Assembly (NCBI RefSeq): GCF_006088715.1
Contig: NZ_CP030771.1
Location: 1,240,001-1,304,000 of the forward strand
Source of the DNA: Streptomyces sp. YIM 121038
Lineage (GTDB): Bacteria; Actinomycetota; Actinomycetes; Streptomycetales; Streptomycetaceae
Direction: 5' to 3'
Length of the DNA: 64,000 bases
The position numbers and the translations under genes are program-made. Below are positions 9,238-17,583 of this stretch, piece after piece (position 1 is the stretch's first letter; each line of letters begins with the position of its first letter). The notes beneath the pieces are model-generated. The model was given only the letters and a program-made list of their open reading frames with translations. It was not told where the DNA came from and made no database searches.

Positions 9238-10356
9238 ATGCTGGTCGACTGGCCCACGGAAACCTTCGTACTACGGCTGCACCGCATCCCCGGCCTGGTG
9301 GCGGGGGCCGCGGCGGGGAGCCCGGAGGGCACCCCCGTGGTGCTCGGGCCGGAGAGCGGCGGCGACGGTGAGCGGTGGGTGGCCGAGCGGTTCCGGGTGA
9401 TCAACCACCGGATCCGGCACGCCGCCACCGGCCTCTACCTGACCGCCGAGGGAACGGGCAGGGGCGCCGCCGTCACCCTGCGGCCCAAATTCTCCGACAC
9501 CGGCAGCGATTCCTCGTACTGGCGGCAGGCGTGGCGGGCCTTCGTCCAGCGTGACACCGGTCGGCTGATGGCCCTCAACGACGCCTCCGACTGCCTCCTC
9601 GGCCTGGCCGACCCGGCTGCCGAGCGGCCCGGTGGACCGCTGGTCCTGGAGAAGGGCGCCGGGGCCGAGGACCGGTCCTGCACGGCCTGGGCTCCCGCCC
9701 CCGTCGCACCGCCGGCGCCCGCACCCGCTCCGGCACCCAAGGCCACCGACCTGCCGGTGGGGACGGGACGGGTCCGGGTGCCGGCCCGCCGCTACGAGAA
9801 GGACCGGCGGACCATCGAGCAGATCTTCGATGAGACCACCTTCCGGGAGGTCCCGGGCGAACTCCTCGCCCCGGGCACCCGCATCGCAACCTTCGACTTC
9901 GACCAGCACTCCCAGGGCGACTGGTACAAGGAGGGCCGCGAGGGACGTCTCGTGGCCTTCACCGACAGCTATGAGGGTGCGGGTGCCGTGCGCAAGGCCT
10001 TCCACCGGCTGCCCGGGGAGCCCGCCCGCTACGTCGACGGCGACGAGGTCGACGTCCACTACGTCCCGCCGAAGCTCGTCGCCCGCACCAACTTCCCCGC
10101 CGCACTCTTCGCCGACGTCAGCGGCGCCCTCGTCAGGACGCCGCACCGGCTGGCCAACGGGCACGGCTTCTACAACCAGCCGCAGCGCCGCGAGGGCCTC
10201 TACTACCCCAGGCGCGACGGCGCCGGCACCGTCGTGCAGTGGAACAAGACCTGGATGGCGGACAACGACACCACCTCCAAGGTCTTCCTCTGCTTCGACG
10301 GCCGCTACTTCATCGACGAGATGGACATCACCTGGGCCGAGGACGGCAAGAGCTGA
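9238..10356 (+). CDS. ricin-type beta-trefoil protein with a C-terminal unknown domain
   Basis: 372 residues from ATG 9238 (GAAAGG about 10 nt upstream); an in-frame ATG at 9217 adds seven residues. The first about 150 residues read as beta-trefoil/ricin-B-like repeats: FVLRLHRIPGLVAGAAAGSP, IRHAATGLYLTAEG, TGRLMALNDASDCLLGLADP. A Pro/Ala linker (about 155-175, APPAPAPAPAPK) follows. The C-terminal part has ARRYEKDRRTIEQIFDETTF, GTRIATFDFDQHSQGDWYKE and ends FIDEMDITWAEDG. No signal peptide is evident. The C-terminal WxxDxxD(I/V)TW ending is shared with the neighbouring propeller protein. A carbohydrate-binding role is inferred from the trefoil only. Confidence 0.72.
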   Translation: MLVDWPTETFVLRLHRIPGLVAGAAAGSPEGTPVVLGPESGGDGERWVAERFRVINHRIRHAATGLYLTAEGTGRGAAVTLRPKFSDTGSDSSYWRQAWRAFVQRDTGRLMALNDASDCLLGLADPAAERPGGPLVLEKGAGAEDRSCTAWAPAPVAPPAPAPAPAPKATDLPVGTGRVRVPARRYEKDRRTIEQIFDETTFREVPGELLAPGTRIATFDFDQHSQGDWYKEGREGRLVAFTDSYEGAGAVRKAFHRLPGEPARYVDGDEVDVHYVPPKLVARTNFPAALFADVSGALVRTPHRLANGHGFYNQPQRREGLYYPRRDGAGTVVQWNKTWMADNDTTSKVFLCFDGRYFIDEMDITWAEDGKS

Positions 10357-10672
10357 CCCGCCCGCCGGCACCCCGACATGTCCGGGGGGAGAGCAGCAGG
10401 TGTTCCAACTCCTCCAAGCCGCACACCGGGAGGTCAAACAATCTCGCTGATCGCGGACTCTGGCGATCACGAGGCCGCACTCACGGGCGCACGGCATTTT
10501 CATCCACGTTGTCGTCAAGGCGCCTCCCGTGCGGCAGCCGTGCGCCCCGCCCGGCTCTGCACCCGCGGCACTGGGTAGCCCGGCGGCCAGAAGATGAGTA
10601 CGCCGACTCACGCCCGGACCGCGCCCGCCACCGACGATGAAGATCAACATCGTGGAAGCCGGGAGACCACTC
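10357..10672. other. intergenic, no supported gene
   Basis: 316 bp between the lectin-like gene and the acyltransferase gene. No convincing small gene, terminator or promoter was recognised; an in-frame ATG at 10637 could extend the acyltransferase by 12 residues. Confidence 0.35.
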
Positions 10673-11335
10673 ATGCTCAGCCGCATCGCCGACCTTCTGG
10701 TCCCCGCCGTCGGCCGCCTGTCGGTGACCGCCGACCCCCGCGCCGAGCTCGCGCCGGGCAGTATCATCGCCGCGAACCACACCTCCCTCGCGGACCCGGC
10801 CATCGTCATCGCCGCCCTTCGCCGCCTCGGCGCCGAGCCGGTCATCATGGCGGCCGCCGGGCTGTGGCGCGTCCCGCTGCTCGGCCGTGCCCTCGCCCGG
10901 GAAGGACACGTCCCCGTCATCCGCGCGGACCGGCGCGCCGCGGACGCGCTGGATGCGGCAGCCGACGCCCTGGAGCAGGAACGGATGGTCCTCATCTACG
11001 CCGAGGGCGGGCTCCCCCGACGCCGCAACGCCGCGGAAGCCGCTCCCGGGGCCTTTCACAGCGGCCTGGCCCGACTCACCGAGCGCACCGGCGCCCCCGT
11101 GGTGCCCGTCGGCCAGGCCGGGGCCCGGCGGATCACCTCCGGCCACACCATGAAGCAACTCGCGGGACTCCTCACCGCTCCCGTGCGCCGCCCGCGTCTG
11201 CACGTTCATGTGGGCGCGGCACTGGAGCTGACCGGCGAGCGTGCCGTACGGACAGCGCGTGCCCGGACCGCGGTGACCAGCGCGTGGCGGACGGCGGCCG
11301 CCCAACTGGGTGAGCCCGCCGCGCTCGCCGCGTGA
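10673..11335 (+). CDS. PlsC-like 1-acylglycerol-3-phosphate O-acyltransferase family protein
   Basis: 220 residues; ATG 10673 preceded by GGGAGA at 7 nt. Lysophospholipid acyltransferases move acyl chains to glycerophosphate backbones at the membrane. The HX4D motif is present (AANHTSLADPAIV, His-Thr-Ser-Leu-Ala-Asp), followed by block II (GHVPVIRADRR), a glycine-rich EGGLPRRR in place of the common EGTRS, and PVVPVGQAGARRI (block IV). The N-terminus is short and only mildly hydrophobic. The substrate cannot be read from sequence. It stands alone, and the following 550 bp contain no gene. Confidence 0.82.
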   Translation: MLSRIADLLVPAVGRLSVTADPRAELAPGSIIAANHTSLADPAIVIAALRRLGAEPVIMAAAGLWRVPLLGRALAREGHVPVIRADRRAADALDAAADALEQERMVLIYAEGGLPRRRNAAEAAPGAFHSGLARLTERTGAPVVPVGQAGARRITSGHTMKQLAGLLTAPVRRPRLHVHVGAALELTGERAVRTARARTAVTSAWRTAAAQLGEPAALAA

Positions 11336-11882
11336 CTTCTACCCGCGCGGCACCGGGCCGGGACCCGCACCCGGCCGGGGCAGGCCATCGTCGCCCGCCT
11401 GGACGCGGCCCTGGGCGAGACTGACGCCCTGCACAACCACGTCGATGCCCCGCAGCCAGCCATCGTCTGAACCCCGGCTCCTCCCCCGCCGCACGCTGGC
11501 TGATCATCTGCCTGACACGGCCTCAGCCTCCGTGGCAGGGGGCGGTGATCGGATCGGCAGACGGCAGGGGGCTCCTGTGGAAGCACGGATGTGGACCGGA
11601 CTGGCCGGCATCGCGAAGAAGACGTACACCACCACGACGTCGCCACCGCCTGCGAGCTGCCCATCGTCGGCCCCGCGCCGTGCCTGAACATGGTGCTCGC
11701 CACGCATGACGGGCACGTCCTGCACCCGCCTCCCTGCATCGAGCAGTTCCTGTCCCGCAGCCCCGAGGGCTGGGCAGGGGTCCCCCCGGCTGCCGACCGG
11801 CCAGCCCGGTGTGCGGCCCCTCACGGGTCCGGGCGGTCCGAACGGAGTCGGGCAGGAAGATCCCCGCTCGTCCCGCAGAGGG
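11336..11882. other. intergenic, no supported gene
   Basis: Several open frames cross this stretch, but none has a family motif, plausible composition or ribosome binding site. The right end carries the terminator at 11883-11927. Confidence 0.4.
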
Positions 11883-11927
11883 CCGCGCCGTTCCCGCCCG
11901 GTGCAGGACCGGGCGGGAACGGCGCGG
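11883..11927 (-). terminator. strong hairpin terminator of the sigma/membrane-protein operon
   Basis: A perfect 20-bp inverted repeat (arms 11883-11902 and 11908-11927, loop GCAGG) begins 8 bp beyond the stop of the minus-strand gene ending at 11935. Confidence 0.8.
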
Positions 11928-11934
11928 CGATTGG

Positions 11935-12603
11935 TCAGTTGCTCCCCCGCGGGCTCGGGACCGGCTCGCAGGGTGCTGCCTTGCCCCGGATGCCGTAGAA
12001 GCTCGTGGAGGCCATGTCATTGCCGGCGTAGAACCCGGTGCCGCGCTCCATCACCATGGTGTCGCCCCGGTGGAAGACCAGCTTCCACACCTTGGCGTAC
12101 GGTCCGCCGGGCTTGCCCTCGCGCATCCCGGCCGGGCCGGGCTTCACCTTCTCGCGCCCGTCGGCGCCGTCGCCCTTGTCGTGACGCTCGGCGTTGAGAA
12201 GGCTGATGACGGTGTTGCCGATCATCTTGCCCCGCGGCATGTCGCAGACCTTGCCCTTGGGCAGCTCGTCCACCGACACCCGGACCCCGGCCGCGCGCAG
12301 CTTGTCGGCCAGCGCGTCCTGCTCGCCGGTGTCGAGCGTCAGATCGTTGACGGTGACCCGCACCTGACCACCGGGAAGCCGCTCCACGGCATACGCCGAC
12401 GAACCTCCATCGCCCCCCGGCACGACGATCGCCGCCACGGTCGCCGCCGCGCAGGCCGCCAGGACCGCACCGGCCCGCACCGGCGTCACCAACCGCCGGC
12501 GCACCGGCACCACAGCGGACCGCGAGTCCGCCCCTGCGCCCTGCAGCCGTGCCTCGCGCTGCAGTTCTTCCAGCAGCCGGTCCTCGAATGTCTGGGTGCT
12601 CAT
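11935..12603 (-). CDS. sigma-factor-associated single-pass membrane protein
   Basis: 222 residues; its ATG overlaps the TGA of the sigma gene (ATGA), so the two are co-translated. The N-terminal about 40 residues are cytoplasmic and charged (FEDRLLEELQREARLQ). One membrane helix follows (AGAVLAACAAATVAAIVVPG, about 43-62), then an extracytoplasmic domain with two Cys (VCDMPRG and APCEP). The position and topology fit a regulator of the ECF sigma factor, as in CU044_5270-type partners. The zinc anti-sigma motif HxxxCxxC is absent, so it is not a ZAS-type anti-sigma. Downstream lies a strong terminator. Confidence 0.7.
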   Translation of the reverse strand: MSTQTFEDRLLEELQREARLQGAGADSRSAVVPVRRRLVTPVRAGAVLAACAAATVAAIVVPGGDGGSSAYAVERLPGGQVRVTVNDLTLDTGEQDALADKLRAAGVRVSVDELPKGKVCDMPRGKMIGNTVISLLNAERHDKGDGADGREKVKPGPAGMREGKPGGPYAKVWKLVFHRGDTMVMERGTGFYAGNDMASTSFYGIRGKAAPCEPVPSPRGSN

Positions 12604-13298
12604 GACTCTCCCCCCGCGTAAGCGATCGTGGTGGTACGTGACTCGGCCTGCCGCGCCTGCCCGGCGTGCCCTGCGCGTTCGTCCTGGCGCGTGCGCGCGA
12701 CCGGCTTGTGGTGCCCGGCCTGGGGCACCTCCTGCCGCTCCCCCGCGAGTTCCTCGGCACCACGCAGCTTTCTGCGCGCGCGGTGCAGCCGTACGCGGGC
12801 GGCGACCTGGGTGGTCCCCAGGGCCGCCGCCGCCTCGCTGACGGTCAGCTGGTCGACGGCGACGAGTTCGAGCACGGCGCGCTCGCTCTCGGGCAGCTCG
12901 GCGAGCAGCTCAAGGGCCCGCCGTCCGCCCCGCTCGGCGTCGAGCTTCTCCTCCAGCCGCGCGATGTCGTCGTCGTCGAGCAGCCGCCGCCCCGCAATCC
13001 GCGCGCCCAGCCCGGCCTGCCGCGAACTGCGCCGGTACTCGGCGCGCACCACATTGCGGCCTATGCCGAACAGCCAGGCCGCCTCGCTCCCGCGCCCGGG
13101 CCGATACCCATCAGCCGAGTCGACCACCGCGAGAAAGACATCGGCGGTGAGATCCGCGACGGTGTGCGGATCACTCACCCGCCGTGCCACGAACCGCGTC
13201 ACGGCGTCCACATGCCGCCGGTAGAACTCCTCGAACGCCTGCGGATCCCGCAGCCCGCCCCCGGACGGCCCGCCTCTGCTCCTGCTCTCGGTCCCCAT
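12600..13298 (-). CDS. ECF-type RNA polymerase sigma factor
   Basis: 232 residues from ATG 13298 (GAGGAGAG upstream). Region 2 is clear: AFEEFYRRHVDAVTRFVARR, TVADLTADVFLAVVDSA and EAAWLFGIGRNVVRAEYRR. Region 4 is also clear: LPESERAVLELVAVDQLTVS, EAAAALGTTQVAARVRLHRA. A charged C-terminal tail of about 35 residues (His/Arg/Gln-rich) follows region 4. The gene overlaps the downstream membrane protein by 4 nt, which is the usual sigma/anti-sigma layout. Target promoters cannot be read from here. Confidence 0.87.
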   Translation of the reverse strand: MGTESRSRGGPSGGGLRDPQAFEEFYRRHVDAVTRFVARRVSDPHTVADLTADVFLAVVDSADGYRPGRGSEAAWLFGIGRNVVRAEYRRSSRQAGLGARIAGRRLLDDDDIARLEEKLDAERGGRRALELLAELPESERAVLELVAVDQLTVSEAAAALGTTQVAARVRLHRARRKLRGAEELAGERQEVPQAGHHKPVARTRQDERAGHAGQARQAESRTTTIAYAGGES

Positions 13299-14039
13299 CA
13301 CTCTCCTCGGCACCCTGATCAATCATCACCAATGCTGCGTACGACTGTTTTTGGACGGAGAGGACCCTGGCGTTACATCCCCACCGGTGCGGAAGCTCCG
13401 GCGTCGCCGACGGCGAGCTCGCGGTCAGCCGGTGTCGGTAAGGCCACCGTGTTGCCACGGGCGGTGGCGAACCGCAACGGGACGCCCGCCCAGACCTGGC
13501 GATTCTGGGACACCGGAGACGACGGCCACCTCACCGAAACCGCCGTGCCCAACGGCGGTTTCGATGAGGTCCTCAACGCCGACACCGCCAACGCACAGGC
13601 GGCACCGATCCGCCTGTCTTCGGTGAGTGCCCGCGCCGTGCCCTCGACGCCCGTTAGCCCGCGGCCGCACGTTCGGCCTCCGCCCGCTGCGCCGCTGCCA
13701 CACGGGCCGCATCCCGGCGGGCCTGCTCCGCGCGGGCCTGCTCCTGCCGCCAGGCGAGGTCCTCCGCCTCGCCAGCGGCGTGCTCGCGCAGCCGATCCTC
13801 GCGGACGCGCCGCCGCTCGCCGTCGGACAGGCCGGGCAGCTCCCGGTCGGCGCATGGTGGAACGCCTGAACAGAGTCCAGCCACGGGCCCGCCGAGGTCG
13901 CCACCGCACACCGGAGCAGCCGCGCGCCCACTGCGGAGAGCGGGCTGTCAGTGGCGGCGACAATCTAAGGTTCGGCAGTCACCCCACCGGTCGCCCTCGC
14001 CCACCGTTCCGAAGCGCCACTCGCCCACGTACCCGCAGG
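13299..14039. other. region of gene scraps, no intact gene
   Basis: About 740 bp with only fragments. On the + strand, 13441-13615 reads a ricin-repeat-like piece (QTWRFWDTGDDGHLTETAVP, then DEVLNADTANAQAAPI) with no start or stop of its own. On the minus strand, 13657-13830 reads the Ala/Glu/Arg-rich end of a coiled-coil protein (SDGERRRVREDRLREHAAGE...). Both are partial and point in opposite directions. Most likely leftovers of element insertion and deletion. Confidence 0.45.
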
Positions 14040-14207
14040 TCAGCGCACGCGACCTCGCGGCTTCAACGCCACCGGCGGCAGCTCCGCGGCGGGCAGTGGC
14101 CGCCCCTCGTAGCGCTTCACCTCGCCGAAGCGCGTGCCCGTCATCCAGTCGGTGCGGGCCTGTTCGATGTCGGCCTGGGTACGGCCGATGAAGTTCCACC
14201 ACATACC
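14040..14207 (-). pseudogene. C-terminal remnant of a pirin-family protein (copy 1)
   Basis: Reads MWWNFIGRTQADIEQARTDW, TGTRFGEVKRYEGRPL and PPVALKPRG, then a stop at 14040. This is the C-terminal end of the cupin-type pirin family; the normal about 250 residues upstream are absent. A very similar fragment with a different tail lies at 48974-49203. It directly abuts the left end of the IS5-type element region. Confidence 0.72.
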
Positions 14208-14251
14208 CAACTACGGGAGTGTTTTCGCAGATCAGGGCCATTCCAACCTTA

Positions 14252-15152
14252 AGAGCTCGTAACACGATCTTGTGGATGTGTGCTGGTGGGGCGTGACCGG
14301 TACGACGAATCAGCCGTTCGTGAGGTGTGGGGAGTCGGCCGTGGATCGTGGAGGATGAACTGTGGGCGCTGATCGAGCCGTTGCTGCCGCCCTGGCCGCA
14401 GAGGGCGCCCGGCCCGAAGCCGGTGGATGACCGGCGGTGCCTGCAGGGCGTCCTGTACGTGCTCTACAACGACATCAGCTGGCAACTGCTGCCGCTGGAG
14501 CTGGGGTTCGGCTCGGGACAGACCTGCTGGCGTCGGCTGGACCGGTGGCACGAGGCTGGCGTCTTCGAGACGCTGCACCGCATCCTGCTCGCCGAACTCC
14601 ATGCGGCCGACGCCCTGGACTGGACGCGGGCCTGCGTGGATGCCTCCCACATCCGCGCAAAAAAGGGGGGCGAGGCCACCGGCCCGTCGCCGGTCGACCG
14701 CGGGAAGACGGGCAGTAGACACCACCTGATCTGTGATGGGAAGGGCACCCCGTTCAAGGTCATCACCACCGCGGCCAACGTCAACGACGTCACCCAGACC
14801 CTGGCCCTGGTCGATGGCATCCTGCCCGTCGCCGGGAAGCCGGGCCGTCCGCGCAAGCGCCCCGACGCGCTGCTTGGCGACAAGGGCTACGACAGCAACC
14901 TCAACCGGCGTGAGCTGCGCCGACGCCGCATTCTGCCGGTGATCTCCTGCAAGGGCGCCCCGAACATCAAGGACCTGGGCAAGCTCCGCTACGTCGTCGA
15001 GCAGACCTTCTCGCTCCTGCACCACTTCAAGCGCCTGGCCGTTCGCTGGGAAAGACGCCTCGACCTGCACAACGCCTTCGTCTCCCTGGCCTGCGGCCTC
15101 ATCTGCTGGAGACGCCTCAAGAAAGCCCGCCCATGATCGTGTTACGAGCTCT
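14252..15152. mobile_element. IS5-type insertion sequence, complete
   Basis: About 0.9-kb element with 18-bp perfect terminal inverted repeats: left AGAGCTCGTAACACGATC at 14252-14269, right GATCGTGTTACGAGCTCT at 15135-15152. It is flanked on both sides by TA (14250-14251 and 15153-15154), compatible with a 2-bp target duplication. It encodes a single intact transposase. The inverted repeats match over 20 bp if the TA is included. Confidence 0.88.
14327..15136 (+). CDS. IS5-family transposase
   Basis: 269 residues, one uninterrupted frame ending in the right inverted repeat. DDE residues are placed in RACVDASHIRAKKGGEATG (first Asp), PDALLGDKGYDSNLNRREL (second Asp) and LRYVVEQTFSLLHHFKRLAV (Glu). 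The N-terminal DUF4096-like part reads WIVEDELWALIEPLLPPWPQ and YNDISWQLLPLELGFGSGQT. Length is usual for the IS427-like group when made as a single protein. Intact, so probably still active. Confidence 0.9.
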   Translation: MGSRPWIVEDELWALIEPLLPPWPQRAPGPKPVDDRRCLQGVLYVLYNDISWQLLPLELGFGSGQTCWRRLDRWHEAGVFETLHRILLAELHAADALDWTRACVDASHIRAKKGGEATGPSPVDRGKTGSRHHLICDGKGTPFKVITTAANVNDVTQTLALVDGILPVAGKPGRPRKRPDALLGDKGYDSNLNRRELRRRRILPVISCKGAPNIKDLGKLRYVVEQTFSLLHHFKRLAVRWERRLDLHNAFVSLACGLICWRRLKKARP

Positions 15153-15154
15153 TA

Positions 15155-15401
15155 GGGAGCGGTCCTGGCTCAATTCGTGCACGAGCTTCGGCCCCACTGC
15201 CCTTCTGTGGGAGTCGCTTCCAGAGATTTTGGGCCCCACCCTCGCAGCAGGCCAGTCCCGTTCGGCGTGGGGCCGATGTCCATTGTCGATCAAGCCCATC
15301 AGAGCCGTCATGGGGCCAAATACCGCGCGAAGGTGGAGCCGTTCTCGTCCGTCAAGCCGCTGCGTCGGCGCCCGTGCCGCGAAGCCTCCGCCTGGAGGGG
15401 C
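15155..15401. other. intergenic, nothing recognised
   Basis: About 250 bp between the IS5-type element and the portal-like fragment. No gene, repeat or RNA could be supported. Confidence 0.35.
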
Positions 15402-15607
15402 CCGTGCGCCTGCGCGACCTGATCACTGACGTATGGAGCTGGCTCGTCTACGGGCCAGCCATGGCCGACCCACGCCGTGCCGGTCGCCGCAACGAGTGGG
15501 CGAGCCTGACCGGCTGTGGGTACCGGACGAGGAGCTGCGCCGTCTTGTCGCGTACCGGATGCTGGCCGCCTACGACTCCAACCAGGCCGGGCAACTCACC
15601 GCTGTCA
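15402..15607 (+). pseudogene. phage portal-like gene, 5' part (split by the Tn3-family transposon)
   Basis: From a GTG at 15402 one frame reads VRLRDLITDVWSWLVYGPAM. After about 90 bp the sense moves to another frame with GEPDRLWVPDEELRRLVAYR then MLAAYDSNQAGQLTAV. That runs into the transposon at 15608. Deleting one copy of the TGTCA duplication joins it in frame to TGDDEPGLERRELG at 21965. The whole resembles the start of actinophage/prophage portal proteins, identified from its general pattern only. At least one frameshift precedes the insertion site, so the gene was probably already broken. Confidence 0.55.
15603..15607. repeat. 5-bp target-site duplication TGTCA (left copy)
   Basis: TGTCA immediately precedes the left inverted repeat. 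The identical TGTCA follows the right inverted repeat at 21960-21964. A 5-bp duplication is the Tn3-family hallmark. Confidence 0.92.
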
Positions 15608-15656
15608 GGGGTAGCGCCGAGGTAAGCCCAAAAGCCGCCAGAGCTTGATCTTGGTG
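15608..15656. repeat. left terminal inverted repeat of the Tn3-family transposon
   Basis: 49 bp beginning GGGGTAGCGCCGAGGTA and ending CTTGATCTTGGTG. It matches the right repeat at 46 of 49 positions. Confidence 0.92.
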
Positions 15657-15663
15657 GGTCTTT

Positions 15664-16584
15664 TCAGCTCCGGGTGTGAGCCCCGAGGGCGTTGACGCGG
15701 TTCTCGTACTCGCGGCAGGCCTTCCGCTGGGCCGGGATCGCCGCGGTGCCGTCGAGAGGCTGGCAGCGGTCGAGGAGTTGGCGGTGGACCGCGGGAGTGG
15801 CGGTAACGCGGAGGGTGTAGCCCGCGCCGCGTCGTACGGCCTGGCCGTAGGCGAGCGAGACTCGCTCGGCGTCGTCCAGCTCGGTGGCGCGGAGGAAGTC
15901 GGCGACCTTGCCGGGCATATCGAGGGTGACGGGCGCTTCCGGGGCCGGGGCACTCTTGTTGGCGGCGACGTGCTCGGGCAGGAGGTCCGCGACGGCCGTA
16001 CGGACGGCGCCGCGGCTGACGCCGTGCTCGCGAGCCAGGGCGGCGATGGACCGGCTCTCCAGGTACGCGGTTCGCATGTCGTCGACCTTCGCGGCCGGGA
16101 CAGCGGGACGGCGACCGCCCTTGTTGCCCTTCGCCGCAGCGGCCCGCAGCCCGTTGTACGTCAGCTCCCGCTGGAGATCGCGCTGGAGCTCCCCGGCGGC
16201 CGCGAGGGTCTGCACCATGAACTTCACGGTGGACAGCAGCTCGCCGGTGCGCGGGTGGCGGGCGGTGAGATCCATGCCGGAGAACGCGCCGTCGTGGATG
16301 CGCAGGGCGAGGTGGTCGCGGTGCAGGACGTCGAGCACGTCGAGGATGTGCACGGTGCCGCGTACGAGGCGGAACATCTCGGAGACGTGCACGGTGTCGC
16401 CCGGTCGCGCGTACTCCAGTAGCGTGCCGAACTTCGGCCGCTGGAGCGGGTGAAGTCGACTGGAGGTGCCGGCCTCCTCCTCGAAGACGACCGGTTCCTT
16501 GATCCCGGCCTCGTCCAGGACGAGATTCTGGCGGTCGGTCGACTGCTGGTCGGTCGACACCCGCTTGTAGACCAGATTGGCCAC
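15664..16584 (-). CDS. tnpR: serine resolvase/recombinase of the Tn3-family transposon
   Basis: 306 residues from GTG 16584 (GAGGA upstream). The catalytic serine is in YKRVSTDQQSTDRQN. Downstream are the resolvase landmarks GDTVHVSEMFRLVRGTVHIL, LHRDHLALRIHDGAFSGMDL and TVKFMVQTLAAAGELQRDLQ, then the hinge GRRPAVPAAKVDDMRTAYLE with an HTH (SIAALAREHGVSRGAVRTAV). A C-terminal extension of about 100 residues follows the usual about 185-200. It probably resolves cointegrates at a res site upstream, between 16585 and 16826. The first 8 nt beyond its stop are the start of the transposon end. Confidence 0.9.
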   Translation of the reverse strand: MANLVYKRVSTDQQSTDRQNLVLDEAGIKEPVVFEEEAGTSSRLHPLQRPKFGTLLEYARPGDTVHVSEMFRLVRGTVHILDVLDVLHRDHLALRIHDGAFSGMDLTARHPRTGELLSTVKFMVQTLAAAGELQRDLQRELTYNGLRAAAAKGNKGGRRPAVPAAKVDDMRTAYLESRSIAALAREHGVSRGAVRTAVADLLPEHVAANKSAPAPEAPVTLDMPGKVADFLRATELDDAERVSLAYGQAVRRGAGYTLRVTATPAVHRQLLDRCQPLDGTAAIPAQRKACREYENRVNALGAHTRS

Positions 16585-16826
16585 GCTGTTCCTCGCTTCT
16601 GCCGGCGCATCGGACCTCGGGTGTCATCTAACCCTGTCGCCAACCGCCATCGGATCTCATTGGATCTGAGCTGCCGTCAGGCTCCGGAATCGCCGGGTCC
16701 ATTGGACCGTCGTCGCCCCTGTCGGCAAAGGTTCCTTTGCCGACAGGCAGCGGATGCGGCGTCGGTCGTGCGTGTGGGCGTTCCAGGGGTGTGGAGTGTG
16801 CGGGTGCCTTGGGGCTGTCGTGGTGG
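16585..16826. promoter_or_regulatory. candidate res region with a 30-bp palindrome
   Basis: The gap between the recombinase gene and the cargo genes is the expected place for the res site and the tnpR promoter. It contains a perfect 14+2+14 palindrome, arms 16718-16731 and 16734-16747 (CCTGTCGGCAAAGG tt CCTTTGCCGACAGG). This could be a res subsite or a bidirectional terminator for the GAF-ANTAR operon. Confidence 0.55.
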
Positions 16827-17582
16827 CTACTGGGGTTTGAAGGTGTCGGGGGGCAGGCGGCGAGTGAGGACGGCGCGGGCGAGGTGTGGCAGGGGTTGGT
16901 CGTGTGTGGCGGCGTGGGCTCTCAGGAGGTAGAGGGCTTGGCCCGGGGGGATGCCGAGTCGGTTGGCGAGGAAGCCGGTGGCCTGGTGGATTTCGGCGCG
17001 GTACAGCCGCAGTCCGGTGCCCGGTCCGCGGGTGCTGGCCGGGGTGGTCAGTTCGGTGTAGAGCAGGAGGAGCAGGGTGCGGCCCAGATGGTCCAGGCCG
17101 TGGAGTTGGGCAGTGGTGAGGGGGTCGGGGGTGGTGCGGTAGCCGGTGAGGACGCCGATGGTGGCGGCGCCGAGTCGCAGCGGGGTGGCGGTGACGGCAC
17201 GGAGGGGGGTGCGGGCGGCGGCTGGCAGGAAGAGGGGCCAGCGGGCCGGGTCGGTGGCAGGCAGGTCTGGTTCGATCACCGGGTGGTCGTGCTGTGCGGC
17301 TTCGAGGGTGGGGCCGTCGCCCAGGGTGTATTGCAGGGTGTCCAGGTCGGGGCCCAGGCCCGTGTCAGGGTCGCACCACAGCAGTTCGAGGTGGCCGTCG
17401 TGGGCGAGCATGTTCAGGGTGAGAGCGTCCAGGCCGAACTGGCGGGCGGCGCCGGGCGGGACGGCGCACTCCGCGCCGTGTCCGTTGCGGGCGGCCAGGT
17501 GCGCGCGGGCCAGGAATGCGGTCAGGCCGTCATGAGGGAGAGGGGCGTCGCCGGTGGCGCCGTCCCGGTCGTCGCGGGGCAT
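16827..17582 (-). CDS. GAF-ANTAR domain protein (transposon cargo 2)
   Basis: 251 residues. The GAF-like part spans about 1-165 (ARQFGLDALTLNMLAHDGHL, LGDGPTLEAAQHDHPVIEPD, PLRLGAATIGVLTGYR). It is followed by an ANTAR domain at about 185-245 (EIHQATGFLANRLGIPPGQA, LYLLRAHAATHDQPL). ANTAR domains bind two-hexaloop RNA and act as antiterminators; GAF domains sense small ligands. Only one nucleotide separates the stop of the upstream cargo gene from its ATG, so the two form an operon. Having two such genes side by side on a Tn3 element is unusual. Confidence 0.85.
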   Translation of the reverse strand: MPRDDRDGATGDAPLPHDGLTAFLARAHLAARNGHGAECAVPPGAARQFGLDALTLNMLAHDGHLELLWCDPDTGLGPDLDTLQYTLGDGPTLEAAQHDHPVIEPDLPATDPARWPLFLPAAARTPLRAVTATPLRLGAATIGVLTGYRTTPDPLTTAQLHGLDHLGRTLLLLLYTELTTPASTRGPGTGLRLYRAEIHQATGFLANRLGIPPGQALYLLRAHAATHDQPLPHLARAVLTRRLPPDTFKPQ

Positions 17583-17583
17583 G

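Noticed and set aside
13441..13615. Intact ricin-type lectin gene
   Set aside because: Only one repeat-like piece, no start codon with ribosome binding site and no stop in frame at a sensible place.
15155..15311. Small minus-strand gene right of the IS5-type element
   Set aside because: Starts in the inverted repeat region, has no ribosome binding site and no recognisable sequence.
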